Source: Utricularia gibba (taxonomy: Eukaryota; Streptophyta; Magnoliopsida; Lamiales; Lentibulariaceae). Taken from it: 64,000 nucleotides of DNA. The number at the start of each line of letters is the position of its first letter. Position 1 is the first letter of the stretch. Made by a program: the position numbers and the translations under genes. Shown piece after piece: positions 10,470-23,941 of the stretch. A model generated the notes under the pieces. The model saw only the letters and a program-made list of their open reading frames with translations, was not told the DNA's origin and searched no databases. The DNA lies in assembly GCA_002189035.1 (NCBI GenBank), contig NEEC01000012.1:1984001-2048000 (forward strand). Direction: 5' to 3'.

Positions 10470-11527
10470 CGCTGAGTTTTTGGTTGTAATGCCGTAGAAT
10501 GAATTTATTTGTAAACTTTTGGTTAAAATTTTACAAAATATAAAGTAATTGAATGTAAAATAAAAATAAATCAAATATTATGATTTAAAAAATATTTTCC
10601 TTAAAATTAATTATTATTGATTATTCCAATTTTTCATTATTTATAATTTCTATTCAAATTTTTACTTAATTTTTATTTATTTTAAATTTCTTTATATTTC
10701 TACTAAAAACCAACTTATTTTGTAAGTTACCTTTGCCTACTTATCAAAATAAGTCATCAAGTTTTTCAAATATTGTGCACACAACAACTACTTATTTAGA
10801 TTCTACTCATTTAATCAATTATATTTATAAATTAAGTAAAAGTTATGAAATAAGTTGTGTAGATTATATTCTAAGTTTTTGTATAATATCAAATATTAAT
10901 ATAATCTCATTTGACCATATCATTTTTAATTAGACATACTTGATGTATAAAAAAAAAACTAGATTTAATTTTTTTAATTTAAAAAATATTTGAATATAAT
11001 TCATTATATTCAATATTAAGTTGTATATTTCATATATATTTTTATTTTTAAAATTGTTGTGTGTTTGGTGTGGATCATTTTAAAGGATGAAAATAAATAT
11101 TTAATTATATATATCATTTGATATTATATATGAAATAATAACTTTTGCACTGAATTTAAAAAAATGAAAAATTAAATACAATTAAATTTATAGATTGCTT
11201 ATGGTATTATTAGAAAATATAATTAATAATTTAAAAAATGAAAAGAAAATCGCTATATTTTCGTGATGGCTGCTGTCTAAACAAGCATCCCAATCCGTTA
11301 GGTCAAAATTCCTGATCCCTTTGTTTCGTTTCCAGCCTGATTGTAGTTACCTTTTTTTTTCTTTCTTCGTCGTAAAGTTGAGTTTGGAAGCGGAAAAGTT
11401 TCAGTGCATCATCTTCTTTTTGTATAAGGTTTTGTGCGTATTCTTTTTTTTAACGATTTGAGGAACGCATGCCCATGTTCAAATTCCTGGTCAGGTCGTG
11501 GGTGCTGAGCCGGTGGCAAACGCGGGA

Positions 11528-14500
11528 ATGGAAGGCGGTGATTGGAGGGGTCAGCTGCAACAAGATTCTAGGCAGAGAATTGTGAATAAAATGTAAGAAT
11601 TAGGTTTTAAGTTTAGGTGGAGAGTGTCTTTTAAGACTTTGAGATAAGTATCAATTATGATGCTTTCGATTGCAGAATGGAGACGCTGAAGAGGCATCTT
11701 CCTTATTCTGGACCAGAGGGATTGCAAGAACTCAAAAAAATCGCTGTTAGGTTTGAGGAGAAGATATACATCGCAGCAACAAGCCAGGTTTAAATGAATT
11801 TTCTCCTGTTTCCTCCTGCGTACACGCTGAGCATTGACCGTTCCTGTTGTCTTTTAATTGGACATACAGTCAGATTATCTAAGAAAAATATCTATGAAGA
11901 TGTTAACTATGGAGACAAAGTCTCAGAATCCGGATTCTATGCAGCCTGGTGGTGGAAGTAATTCGCAGGACCCAGGTACAGAATATCGCTGAAGTATATG
12001 AAAAGAGTCATTTTTTTTTTGTTGATGTTGCCATTAAGAAGGTGACTCTCCTTGCTCTTGTGGCATTTGGGCTCGATACATTCTCACTGGCACACCATCC
12101 CCTTTATAATGAGCCTCAACTTTTCATCAATGATGAGCCGATATACCTATCTATTCCGGCAACTTGTGTATCGCATACCTATGGATCCAATGGCATACTC
12201 CGAAAAATTTTCAACTCTTCTTGATTGTTGCAAATGAATGTGATTAAGGGGTTTTCTGGTGTTATTTTCCAAGTTGGATTTGATATTAGTGTCTGGTGTG
12301 TAGATCACATGTTATGAGTGCTTATGAAGTTGGGGGCTTCAGGCTATGGGGGGATTGATTTCCTGACTGGAGCGGTTGATAACTTGCCAGATTTAAAGGG
12401 TTTTTCCATAGCTGATTCCATGCATTGCTAGAATGCTGTCTAAAGACCATTTGAAAATCTCGTTCTGGAAAAAGCTTCTAGTTTTCTTGCCAAATCATTA
12501 AGTGAAGTGGTATTGGTATTCGACAAGGGATTACAAATCATTCATCTCACAGGAAATTTACGGAACCCTGTCTAAAAGTTGTTTCTATCATGTTATCTGA
12601 TTAGAGCCATAACACTTTTGAATATCATCTTTTTTTTTACTATTTTTATTTTTTGGATTGAGCAGTAGTCTGCTAACATCTCTTGGTGTTGCTTACATGA
12701 TTATTATCTGCACAATATGAATTGCTTTATACTGGTAATGCTGCCAGGATTTGGTCTCTGGTTATTTTTATCTTGAATTAATTACTAGTACGCTACCTGT
12801 TTTATATGAGTTATTGTGTCACCATATGTTCAATCTCTCTGCTTGCTTAACGCAGCTTCTCAAAGCATGCAGCCCCAAATACAAAATCAGGTCCAACAAC
12901 TTCAACTTCCGATGGTTTCCAGTCAGTCTCAGGTGCGACAGCAGATTTTATCCCAGAATTTACATAATAATATTGCCTTGAATGGCGCTCCAAATTCTTC
13001 TGGTTTGTCATCTGGTCTTCCGCGATGAGTGGCACCATGCCCAATATTCCTGGGCCAAATGCTAACATTCAGAACATGCAAAGCCTTCCAAATATGGCCT
13101 CTAACGCAATTGGGAATTCAATGGGCCAAGGTATGCCTGCTGGTAACTATGCCAATCCACAGAGGCAAGTTCAGAATAGGCAACAACCTGCTGCTAACCA
13201 GGAGCAGGCACAGCACTCCCAGGGGTCTCATCAGTATGTATACAATCAGCAGGTATTTATGAAGCCAAAGTACCAGACAGGTGGTATTCCACAGCAACCC
13301 ATCATGCAATCTCAGGTCTCACAGCAGCAGCAACAACAGAACCTGATGCTTCCTAATCATCTTCAGTCGTCGCAGCAGCCTGTTATTCAACCATCATTGA
13401 GGCAAACATCTTCACCAGCATCATCATCGTCTTCTACTCTCCAAAGTCAACAGTCATCTCTTCAGCATTCAAATCAATCTATGCTTCAACAGCCATCACA
13501 GTCGGTTCTTCGACAGCAGCAGCAGCAGCAGCCACAGGCTCCAGTCATGCATCAGCAGCAAAACCCAATGTCTCAACACTCAATATTGCCTTCTCAGCAG
13601 CCGCACCATACTGCACAGCAGCCAAATGCTGCAAATATCCAACCAAGTCAGCTGATTGGCCAACAAAACATTGTTGTTGATACACAACAACAGCAAAGGA
13701 TGATGCCGCAGCAGAATGCTATGCCCAACATGCAACAGCAGCATACAGCCAGTAAGCAAAACAATATTCCAAGTTTGCTTCAGTCGCAATCAGCCGCCCA
13801 GCAGAATAATATCCCAAATGTGCATCAGCAGCAATTAGGCTCCCAAAACAACCTATCTGGATTCCAGCAGCAGCAAGCGGTTGGTATCCAACTTGGCAAT
13901 TTTATCTTGCAACTTACTTTGAGCCTGTCTGTGGTTACAGTAATCAATGTTTTGATGCAGCAACAGATGCAGGCGAGTATGTCAAATATGTTGCCTAATC
14001 AATCTCAATCGCAGCCAATGCAGCATCAGTTGATGTCACAGATGCAGTCACAGTCAGGGCATATGCAACAGCAGTTAGGATTGCAGCAACAGGCGAATGC
14101 ATTGTCAAGGGACATGCAACAAAGGATTCAAGCATCTGTTCCCTTGAATCAACAGCCGACAACGGTTGATCAAAAGCCGATTATGCAACCTCAGAGAGTG
14201 ATTGGTGAATCACAACTAAGTAAGTAGCTGGTGCTTTTGTAATAACTCGGACATTTATCAAAGGAGAAAAAAATATGATAATGATATTGAGGCTCAGCTA
14301 TTAGTGCAGGCCATGGATTCGAAAATTGAATGTTCTTTCCTTGTCTGGATTGTGCCGTATAATTCATTTACTGCTTTTAATCATGGTTCTCTTTTGCTTA
14401 ATCTAACACTTTGAAAACTTAGCATCTCGAGATCCCTCGTCACAGATGGGAAATTCAGGTGGAGATTGGCAAGAAGAAGTTTATCAAAAGGTATTACATC

Positions 14501-17500
14501 TAAGTGGAGATTGGCAACTGTGACCTGTCGCGTGTGCATTTTCTGTGTGAAGCTCCACTTTAGTCTTCCTAACTTTTGGGCTGATTGCAGATCAAATCCA
14601 TGAATGAGATGTATTATTCTGAATTAAACGAAGCATACCAAAGAATTGTTGCAAAGTTGCAGCAGGTGAGCTACTGTTTGATTTTCATTGTACTCTAATT
14701 GGTCACCTTTGATCAAGTGGTTGATTGGTGTGTTTTGTGCTTCACAATCTGTGGTTATTTAAATTTGAAAGCTAATGTAGGTTTTGTTGATAGAAAGTAA
14801 TCACGCGTGTATAATCCATCACTTAAATCGATTTGACGTATGACGTCTGGCTCTTGTTTTTTTTTTAAGAATACATTTCCTTCCAACTCTGTATCATTCA
14901 ATTTCTATTGCCGTGTATCAAATTTTTATTCCCTCTTTCTTATACTTCTTTTCATCATTTTAACGTTTCATCAAGCTTTACCAATAAATCCTTGTTGCGT
15001 TTGATACAACTGAAATCGTTGATTTCTTTTTTCTTTTTTTTTAAATGGGTATTTTGAATAAGGTGAGTAAATAACTGTTAAATAGGGGTAAATGAGATTA
15101 TTCATTTAATTACTTATACGACAAGCACAATGCCTATAATCTACTTCTTAATGAGGCATATAAAGCACATAAAATTTCACCTTAATGCACTGCAAACTAG
15201 TCTCTCTTCAAACAAATTATTTATAAAAGGCCAGATTTATCTTTGAAAATTCACTTTGATTATCAACATTTTTATTTTCGACTGACTTTACTTCTGCTTT
15301 TGCAGCATGATTCGATTCCTCAAATGCCAAAGGGTGACCAATTTGATAAGCTCACCTTTTTCAAGGGAATGTTGGAGCGATTGCTTTCATTTCTGAGAAT
15401 TTCCAAGAATGAAATTCAACCAGCTCTTAAGGATAAGATGGTTCAGGTTGAGAAGCAGATCATCAGCATTCTGAATTCAAATAGGCCTCGAAAGCCTGTT
15501 TCTTCATTGCAGAAAGGACAACACATGCTTGCTGCACAGCAGCCTCAGCAACAACAGCCTCAAATTTCTCAGATGCAGACAAATGAAGGTCAAATGAATT
15601 CTCAGATACAGTCTCTGAATGGACAAGGTTCAGTTGTGACTAATTTGTCCAATCTGCAGCATGGTTCACTATCTTCAGCTTCTGGTGTTCCGAATTCTCG
15701 TCAGAGTATTATGGATATTATGCAGCATGGTTCGAATTTTGATGCAGGACAAGGAAATGCATTAAACCAGATGCAGCAAGTGGCTATAAACTCTCTGCAG
15801 CAGAACTCTGTGAGTGGTCCTCAGCAGATGAACATCCCTTCTGTGACATCCCAATCTGGTTTGACAACCTTAGCATCTTCTGTTAACCCATTACATGGAA
15901 ATTCTAATATGATTCAGGGACAGCAAATAAAGCAGGAACCACTTATGTTAAACCAACAGTTGAAACAACAGTACCAGCAGCGACAGATTCAGCAGCAATA
16001 TATACAAAGACAACAGATCATGCAGCAGCAACAGCAGCTCCAAGCACACCAACAAGCTGTCCAGATGCCTGGTCAACAAGTGACCCATCTTAATCAGATT
16101 AATGATGCAAACGATGTGAAATTGAGGCACCAGATGGCTGGAAAAACAGGAGTTCTGCAGTCACATTCCTCTATCCAGCGGCCGGCCTATCATCATCAGT
16201 CATTCTCTATTTCCTCACAACAGGCTCCATCCTCACAGATTCCTCATCATTCTTCTCCCCAAATGGAACAACAAAGTCTTCTGGCATCCCATACAAAAGT
16301 TGGAACTCCTTCACAATCTGCAAATTCTCCTTTTGTTGTCCCATCACCTTCAACCTCGGTGGCTCCATCTCCCATGCTAGGTGATTATGAGAAGATTGTC
16401 TCTGTTGTTCCTTCACAGTCAAATGCTGGAAATAGCAATAATCTGCCGACACCTGCAGCATCTGTACAAAATCAGTCACTTGCCATTGGAACTCCTGGTA
16501 TATCAGCCTCGCCTTTACTGGCAGAATTTTCCAACCCAGATGGGCCACATGGTGTGTTGCCTAACATTATTCCTGCAACCTCGAATGTAGTGGAGCGACC
16601 ACTTGATCGCTTGATAAATGCTGTCAGTGAGACTTTAACATCTTTTGTATTTAGACATTTCGTCCTTATGTAGTCTGAATTTCTATTTTATTTTGACAGG
16701 TAAAATCTTTGACTCCCACAGCTTTGAGTGCTTCAGTTAATGACGTCAGCTCTGTTGTCCGGTTGACTGACAGAATAGCTGGTTCTGCACCAGGAAATGG
16801 ATCACGGGCTGCAATGGGTGAAGACTTAGTTGCTATCACAAAGTGTCGTCTTCAGGCCAGAAATTTCTTCAGTGCAGATGGGTCTGGCTGCACAAAAAAA
16901 GTTAGACGTTGTATCTCTGCAATGACTTCTAATGTTGTTTCGTGTACTGGGACCATGAATGAGAGTTCCAAGAGTGCTGGTGGAAATGAATCCTATGGAC
17001 AGTCACTGAAGTTTCATCCAAGAAAAGGCCTAGAAATGATGTACTTCATCTTTTTTTTAAGCCTAAATTGATGCATGTTTTTATGGAGACTGCCAATGTT
17101 TAAATATCAATATGACATTTGTGTTATTGTTGCACACCTGTGAATTTAAAATAAACTAAAGCTGTTCTTATTTGCAGGTCAATCACGTGCTTGAGGAAGA
17201 ACTGCATGAAATTAATGTGGAACTTATTGATACTGTGGTGCATATTAGTGATGATGTTGATCCAACTGCAGTAGCTGCAGCTGCTGAATGTGCAGAAGGA
17301 ACTGTGGTGAAGTGCTGTTTCAGTGCTGTGGGTCTTGGCCCAAATCTGAAATCGCAATTTGCTTCCGCTCAGATGGTGAAATTTTGGACCTCTTGAGCCA
17401 TCTTTTATTTTACTGTTTTCTTTTAGTCATCATTGTACCTTTCTTTAAATGCAGTCACCAATTCAGCCTTTAAGATTGCTCATTCCAAAGGATTATCCAA

Positions 17501-17894
17501 GCTGCTCTCCTGTACTTCTGGATAAGTTTCCAATTGAAGTGAGGTTAGTCTATGTGCGGTTAGTGGTGCATCCATTTATTCCTGAGTAGTTGAATTGGAT
17601 GATTTCGTTTTAGAATGTATTTTTTCTTACCTTTGGTCGTATGTTTTTTTGCACAACCATGGTAATGCTTTTTCCCTCACCTTCAGCAAGGAATACGAAG
17701 ATCTTTCTATGAAGGCAAAGTGTAGACTCAGCATCTCCCTTCGAGCTCTTCCGCAGCCAATGTCTCTTGGAGAAATTGCACGAACCTGGGATAAATGTGC
17801 CCGAGCCGTCATATCCGAGTATGCACAGCAGAGTGGTGGCGGTACTTTCAGCTCCAAATATGGTACCTGGGAGAACTGCCTCAGTGCCGCCTGA
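11528..17894 (+). CDS. MED15A: Mediator of RNA polymerase II transcription subunit 15 (MED15a-like, KIX domain)
   Basis: MED15 is a tail subunit of Mediator in the nucleus; its KIX domain binds transcription activators. Twelve exons: 11528-11592, 11676-11787, 11870-11975, 12856-13879, 13961-14219, 14423-14490, 14591-14665, 15306-16622, 16700-17040, 17178-17375, 17455-17543, 17687-17894. The KIX domain spans exons 1-3 ([49 protein letters not shown]). A long Gln/Ser/Asn-rich centre follows, then the conserved C terminus ending [11 protein letters not shown]. Two single-base losses break the frame, near 13021-13025 and 16990-17005; allowing for them gives 1,287 residues, normal for plants. The start at 11528 is the first ATG in frame before KIX; the open frame extends a little further upstream, so a short extra N-terminal exon is possible. 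The 81-base intron 13880-13960 is itself open and in frame, so its removal is uncertain. Confidence 0.93.
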
Positions 17895-20068
17895 ACGAAG
17901 TTTAGATCAACTGAGAGAAGTGCTTCCATTAGTCTGCAGCCATCTGTAAAGCCGAGGGGGTCTTCAATCCCTCTTTGTATCAGTGCTGCCTGAACGACCT
18001 CAGGGACTCAGTTGCAAAGATGAACATTCTATACATACATATCTCATACTGTCCTAAAACATGAATGATGTTGGTAGTTGAAGTATTATTTTGTATCGTT
18101 GGAAAGGTGTATTTGAATGTGTCGAGTCATTTTTGTATTTTTGAAACTTGAGAAACATATGCTAAATTATTAGTTTTTGGAGGGTATTAACTAAGTATGT
18201 GTTTGATAGTTATATCGATATAGATTATTTCGATATAAATTTTTATTGATTGAAGTTATAAAAATAAGGAGGTATATTGATGTAGATAATTTTATGTTTT
18301 TAAAAAAGTAAAAAAGTATTTCGATAAAATTTAATATCGATTATTAAACATATTATTATTATCTCTAATGTTTGGATATTTTATGTTATCTTTATTAGTC
18401 TAACAGTACAACTGAGTCGAGTCGGCTCGAACTCAACTCAACTACAACCGGCTCGATTGAGTTTGAGCTGAGCCAATATCAAACTTGAGCCAATTGTCGA
18501 ACCGAGCTCGAGCTTCACATTCCAAGGCTCAAGGCTCGAGTAGACACATTTGTGGGTTCGAAATACATTTTTGGACTCGAGGCATATTTTTGGATTCAAA
18601 TTTAGCCCGAGTTCGAGCCAAGTTTTCTTGGGTTCGACGAGCTTGAGCTCGAGCTCGAGCTCGAAATTTACTGAAAAACTAGGTTTGGCTCGAGCTCGTT
18701 TGCAAACCTAGTATCAACCATTATAGGTATATGGAAATTATGTGCATGTTTTATGATATTTTTTTCATACATCTATATTGAATTATTATCGAATTAGTGA
18801 AAAATACATGTATTTTATAATAAATAATTTCTATGTAACCATAATAATGTTAATCAAACATTAATGATCAATGATGTTAAGTTTTGACCAAAGAATCATA
18901 GTTATTATTATTAAATTGACATACAATTTTGATTAAAGTAGATGATTAAAAAACTATGTCATGTCTCTAGCCAAATTGGTTGACTATTTAAGTCTTAAAA
19001 AATACTCACTATTAGTTTAAATTAATAATTTATAAAACCAAGATTAAAATCATACATTTTAATACTTGTCATTGTATATATATAAAAATTTAATAAATTC
19101 TAAAAGGTATATAGTAAAAAATATCTATATTGATACTTGAAATTACCAAATTAATTAAATCAATTAAATTGATCATTTGAGTATAAATAATTGATGTTCG
19201 AAATTATCAAATTGATAAAACATTTGATCAAAATAAATCTTAATTATTCGTTAAAGTTGTTTATTCAATAAACGTTATTAATCAGTTTTGTTATTGTTAA
19301 TAAAACTTAGGTAAAAATTACATGTTTTGCAAAATATGCAAGTCACGTTTGCATTGTATATAACATGGTTGATGATCAAAATTATAATTATTAAATATCA
19401 TTTATGTAAAAGAAAATTTTAATAATAACACCTCAAATTTTGATCACTATAAATAGTTTAAATCTAAATAAATTATAATAATTTGTGACATTGTTCATTA
19501 TCAAAATATGCACATTCTTGGTTGACTTAAAAAAATTCGGAAACCGTTAAACTGAGTAACCGTTTTTTCCGGTTACAAATGTGGTCAGAAAATCATGTTA
19601 TCATCATCTGGCTTCCCAGTTTTTTGGTCAGTTATTTTTGTGGGCACCAGGGAAGAGGTTCCACGTAGATTCATGTTGGTGTCGGTTTTTCTTTTCAATT
19701 TACAGATGCACGCATTTATGGAGTTCCGTTGATTCTTGCTTCCCGCGGTAAAGACGCCTACTCTTTGTCCTTCCCTGCAAATTTCGTTAGAGAAAAAAGG
19801 AGGGGGGGAAGAGATTGTACCGGGAGAGTGGCATTGGCCGTGAAAATCAACTTTCTTTGGCGTAAACGAAATTGCCCAGATCATTTCCACGGCCACCGTT
19901 CACTTTTTCCAACCAACGGATATAGACATACGGTGGAGTCCCTGAAATCTCTCATTTTTTTATTTCCAAACCTTTCATTGTTCTTGTATCTTACACCCCA
20001 GATTGCGTTTCCCCTCCTTTTCTCCTGTTTTCAAGCTCTTTAGGGTGCTACACTATATTGCCAATACT
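17895..20068. other. Intergenic region between MED15 and the ETO1-like gene
   Basis: The first part is the MED15 3'UTR. The remainder is AT-rich with no supported gene. It contains the GAGCTCG-rich patch listed separately. The last 450 bases, from about 19600, are richer in C and T and probably form the promoter and 5'UTR of the next gene. Confidence 0.5.
18409..18715. repeat. GAGCTCG/CTCGAG-rich patch, likely remnant of a dispersed repeat
   Basis: A patch of much higher G+C stands out from AT-rich surroundings. It is built of overlapping GAGCTCGAGCTCG, GGCTCGA and CTCGAGTC words, and includes a run of four GAGCTC units near 18640-18664. Patches of this kind are common in plant intergenic DNA and usually derive from dispersed repeats. 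No terminal structure or coding frame is visible. Confidence 0.45.
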
Positions 20069-23000
20069 ATGCGTAGTTTGAAGATGATTGATGGGTGCAA
20101 AGGAGCCCAAGTTTACGCTCTGAATCCAAGCAGCGGCGGTGTTGCAGAGCGGTTCTTGCAACATTTGCAAGATAACCTCAGGGTTAATTCGATGAGATCG
20201 AAATCTCATCGGCGTAACCGAAGTTTACCTCAGATTCCTAATAATGCGAATGTAATTAGTGTAGCAGAAACTTTTGCGGTTTATGGGCTTCCTCAAAAGG
20301 ACCTTTTGGAGCCTCAAATTGATCCATATCTTAAATTTGTTGATTATGTTGATGTTCTAGCGGATGCTTATAGGAGACTTGATGAATGCCCTGAATTTGA
20401 TAGATCAAGGATGTACATTGAGCAATCTGCGATCTTTAGGGCTTTCATGACTCAAAATTTTTTAGGCGATGTCTTCGTTCTGCGAGGCAATATGCAGTGG
20501 ATGTGCATTCTAAGGTTGTGCTTTCATCTTGGTTGAGGTATGAACGACGGGAAGATGAGTTGTCTGGTGTGTCCGCAATGACGTGTAGTAGCTTAAATAT
20601 GGAATGCCCCAAAGAGTCATTGCGACCAGGGTATAATCTTGAGTCTTCAAATGATTTATGTTGTTGTTACAATGGAGAAAAGGAGCAATGCTCAAAATCT
20701 ATTAGATATAATGATGGTTGTGATAGCCTTGGTGATGATCATGATCTTTGTTTTTGCATTGGGGATAGTGAAGTTCGATGCAATAGGTTTAAAATAGCTT
20801 CACTGTCAAGACCATTCAAGGCACTGTTGTATGGTAGCTTCATGGAAGCTAGAAGTGAAAGAATATATTTCTCTGAAAATGGTATTTCCGCAAGAGCAAT
20901 GAGAGCTGCTGAGGTGTTTTCCAGGACGAAGAATGTGAATTCTTTCGAGCCAAATACAGTTTTGGAGCTCTTGACATTGGCTAACAGATTTTGTTGTGAT
21001 GAGATGAAATCTTCATGTGACGCACATCTTGCTTCTCTTGTTACAGACATGGATACGGCTGTTCAGCTCATTGAATATGGACTGGAGGAGGCTTCATACC
21101 TTCTAGTAGCAGCTTGCTTACAGATCTTTCTCAGGGAATTGCCACATTCGTTGCGAAATCCATTTGTGATGCGAATCTTGTGCAGTTCAGAAGCAAAAGC
21201 GAAGTTAGAATTAGCTGGGCATGCATCCTTTTTGCTTTACAGTTTTTTGAGTCAAGTTGCTATGGAGGAAGATATGGAGTCCAATACAACTGTCATGCTT
21301 CTGGAGAGGATGGCAGAATGTGCATCAGAGAGTTGGGAGAAGCAGTTGGCGTATCATCAGTTGGGCTGTGTGATGCTTGAGAGAAAAGAATACATAGATG
21401 CACAAACATGGTTTGAAGCTGCTGTTCAGGAAGGACATATTTATTCCTTGGTTGGAGTTGCAAGAGCTACAGATAAGCGTGGCCAAAAGTACAAGGCTTT
21501 CAAAATGATGAACTCCATCATTTCTGACTACACACCCTGTGGATGGATGTATCAAGAAAAATGTTTATATAATAACAATGGAAGTGATAAACTTACTGAT
21601 CTAGATACAGCTACCAAGCTTAACCCCACTCTTTTGTATCCTTACAAATACAGAGCAGTATCAAAAATGGAAGAAGAAGATATTGATGGAGCCATATCCG
21701 AGATAAACAGAGTCATTGGCTTTAAGGTGTCTCCAGATTGCCTTGAGTTGCGTTGTTGGCTCTTGATTTCCAAAGGAGACTATGAGGGAGCTCTAACAGA
21801 TGCTCGTGCTCTCATTACATTGGATCCTCATTATATGATGTTCCATGGGAAATTACATGGAGGCAAGCTAGTTGAACTGCTAAACCATCATGTTCAGGAG
21901 CAGCGCAGTCAAGCTGATTGCTGGATGCAGCTGTATGATTCTTGGTCTTCAGTTGATGACATCGGCTCTTTGGCTGTTGTGCACCACATGTTGGATAATG
22001 ATCCTGGGAGAAGCCACTTAAGATTCAGGCAGTCTCTCCTTCTTCTCCGGTGAGTACCTACTTTTGTTCTGAGCTCTGCAATCTCTGATGCATGATGGCA
22101 TAGTGAATTGGTGCTGTGAATAGATTAAACTGTGACAAGGCTGCTATGAGATGTTTAAGAATGGCGAGGAATGATGCACCATCCGAACACGAGAGGCTTG
22201 TGTACGAAGGATGGATGCTATATGACACAGGCTACCGTGAACAAGCAGTTGCAAAAGCTGAGGAATCCATCTCAGTACAGAGATCATTTGAAGCATTTTT
22301 TCTAAAAGCATATGTTTTATCTGAAACAACCACAGACCATGAGTCTTCACTCTATGTCATCCATCTTCTAGAGGAGGCTCTGAGGTGCCCATCAGATGGT
22401 CTGAGGAAGGGACAAGTAAGTAGTATTGCTTCTGCATTTTCACTGTGAAACAAATAATGTGAGAAGAGATTCATTGTGCAACTGCAGGCCTTGAGCAATC
22501 TCGCTAGTATATATGTGGATGTGGATAAACTAGACAAAGCTGTGGACTGCTACATGAATGCACTCAACATTAAGCATACAAGAGCTCATCAGGGCCTGGC
22601 TCGAGTATACCATCAAAAGAATCTTCGCAGAGCGGCCTGTGACGAGATGATCAAGTTGATCGAAAAGGCTCAAGGTAGCAACAATGCTTCAGCTTCAGCT
22701 TCTGCATATGAGAAGAAATCAGAGTACAGTGACCACGAAACTGCTAAAAGTGACCTTGCCATGGCCACTCGTCTTGATCCTCTAAGAACTTACCCCTACA
22801 GATACCGTGCTGCTGGTAAAAATCTAATCATCCATGAGTACAGTAACGATTTTCATCTTGGGGAAGCATCAAAATTGAGTCTTGCTTCAAATTCTGCAGT
22901 TCTCATGGATAACCACAAGGAAGCTGAAGCCATAACAGAGCTGGCAAACGCCATAGCTTTCAAGCCAGACCTCCAGCTGCTTCATCTTCGCGCGGCGTTT

Positions 23001-23123
23001 CATGATTCGATGGGTGAAACCGCTGCCACCCTACGTGACTGTGAAGCTGCTCTGTGTCTGGATCCTACACACACTGATACACTTCAGCTATACAAGAAAG
23101 CTAAAAATGGAACCTTGATTTGA
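20069..23123 (+). CDS. ETO1-like protein (BTB/TPR adaptor for ACC synthase turnover)
   Basis: ETO1/EOL proteins link type-2 ACC synthases to CUL3 ubiquitin ligase and so limit ethylene production. Exons: 20069-22049, 22124-22415, 22488-22815, 22900-23123. The protein starts MRSLKMIDGCKGAQVYALNP, as in ETO1. A BTB domain begins DHDLCFCIGDSEVRCNRFKI. It is followed by TPR repeats such as EKQLAYHQLGCVMLERKEY, LVYEGWMLYDTGYREQA and ALSNLASIYVDVDKLDKAVD, and by the conserved YPYRYRAA and LLHLRAAFHDSMGE near the end. One base is missing near 20443-20460: the frame before it ends IFRAF and the frame after it reads RRCLRSARQYAVDVHSK. With that base the model has 941 residues. The 84-base intron 22816-22899 is free of stops and in frame; splicing restores RAAVLMDNHKEAEAI, the family form. 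Confidence 0.93.
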
Positions 23124-23941
23124 TCGACTTGTTGCTACTGGTGTCTTGTTGTGTTTTAAGTACATATCTCAGAGATAATGTGTTAACATTGCGTTGTATT
23201 GAGTTGTATATGAGTTCTGTTTTTTTGGATTCATATCAAGAATTACTTTTAAGATCTTTTTAAAAATAAAAATAAAGTATCATTATCATCAGAATTTCAT
23301 TATGCTTGGAACAATCCAAGAGGAAGATTGTGTTTCAGGTTTTGTCTTGTCTTGTTCCGCGAAAAGGAAGCTGTGTTGTGTTCTTCCAATTCGTTCCTCT
23401 TTAACCTTCAGTCTTCCCTTCTCCCTCCCCTTTTAGCCTACCTTTTAACTGTAGTCGAAAAGAATGCCAGTCTTTCGGTCAAATGCCACCAGTTGGCAAC
23501 TCTTGCAATTCCCGGTAACCTGCTTCTGTTCCTCATCCTAAATTCGCACGCTTTCACCTAAAAGTTGTCCCCTTTCCAAATACTTTCATCAAATCTGAGG
23601 ACCCATTTGGGGTTCAGCTGTTTTCTCGGAGCTTGCTCGTTTTTCATTCCTTTCCTTAAAACACCGGTGGGTCGTGTGTTGAACCTTCAACTGACTGTGG
23701 GCTGGTTGGGGAATTGGCCCTCCGTGGTCGATTCGTCTTGTGCTGCGGACTCCCATTCATCTGTTTTTGCTTGGACTACGAATCGAGTTTCGTTTCAACC
23801 CATGAAAGTTGGTTTGCTTGAGTCGATTCTTAAATCTCGTTGTTTGTTGTCTGTAACATGATTAGGCATCAAGATTTGTAATCTGTTGACAAGGAGGGGA
23901 TTTGAGTTTCCTTGGGGGCTGTGGAATTGGTTTACCGGAAG
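23124..23941. other. Spacer: 3'UTR of ETO1-like gene and 5' region of XLG
   Basis: From about 23330 the sequence becomes CT-rich, typical of a plant promoter and leader. Open frames at 23328-23861 have no recognisable family and no splice partners. They are most likely leader sequence of the downstream G-protein gene. Confidence 0.5.

Larger units (their letters stand above)
9829..11136 (+). repeat. Direct duplication, copy 2 (starts at a TTA target site)
   Basis: This 1.31 kb copy of 5456-6875 begins at the TTA that borders the Harbinger-like right end and includes the PurH intron tail, a decayed exon 12 and the downstream AT-rich DNA with its fold-back element. The main difference is a deletion of about 98 bases that removes the end of the exon and the stop codon. 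The rest shows scattered substitutions and small indels. The copy ends about 390 bases before the MED15 start, so it probably represents the original PurH-MED15 spacer. Confidence 0.9.

Noticed and set aside
5456-11136. Direct repeats of 1.3-1.4 kb as LTRs of a retrotransposon
   Set aside because: The repeats contain a host exon with its splice acceptor, do not start with TG and end with CA, and the interior has no gag, protease, reverse transcriptase or integrase. It has Harbinger-type genes instead.
18409-18715. CTCGAG-rich patch as a regulatory CpG island
   Set aside because: The words are repetitive and there is no adjacent transcription start; a decayed dispersed repeat explains it better.
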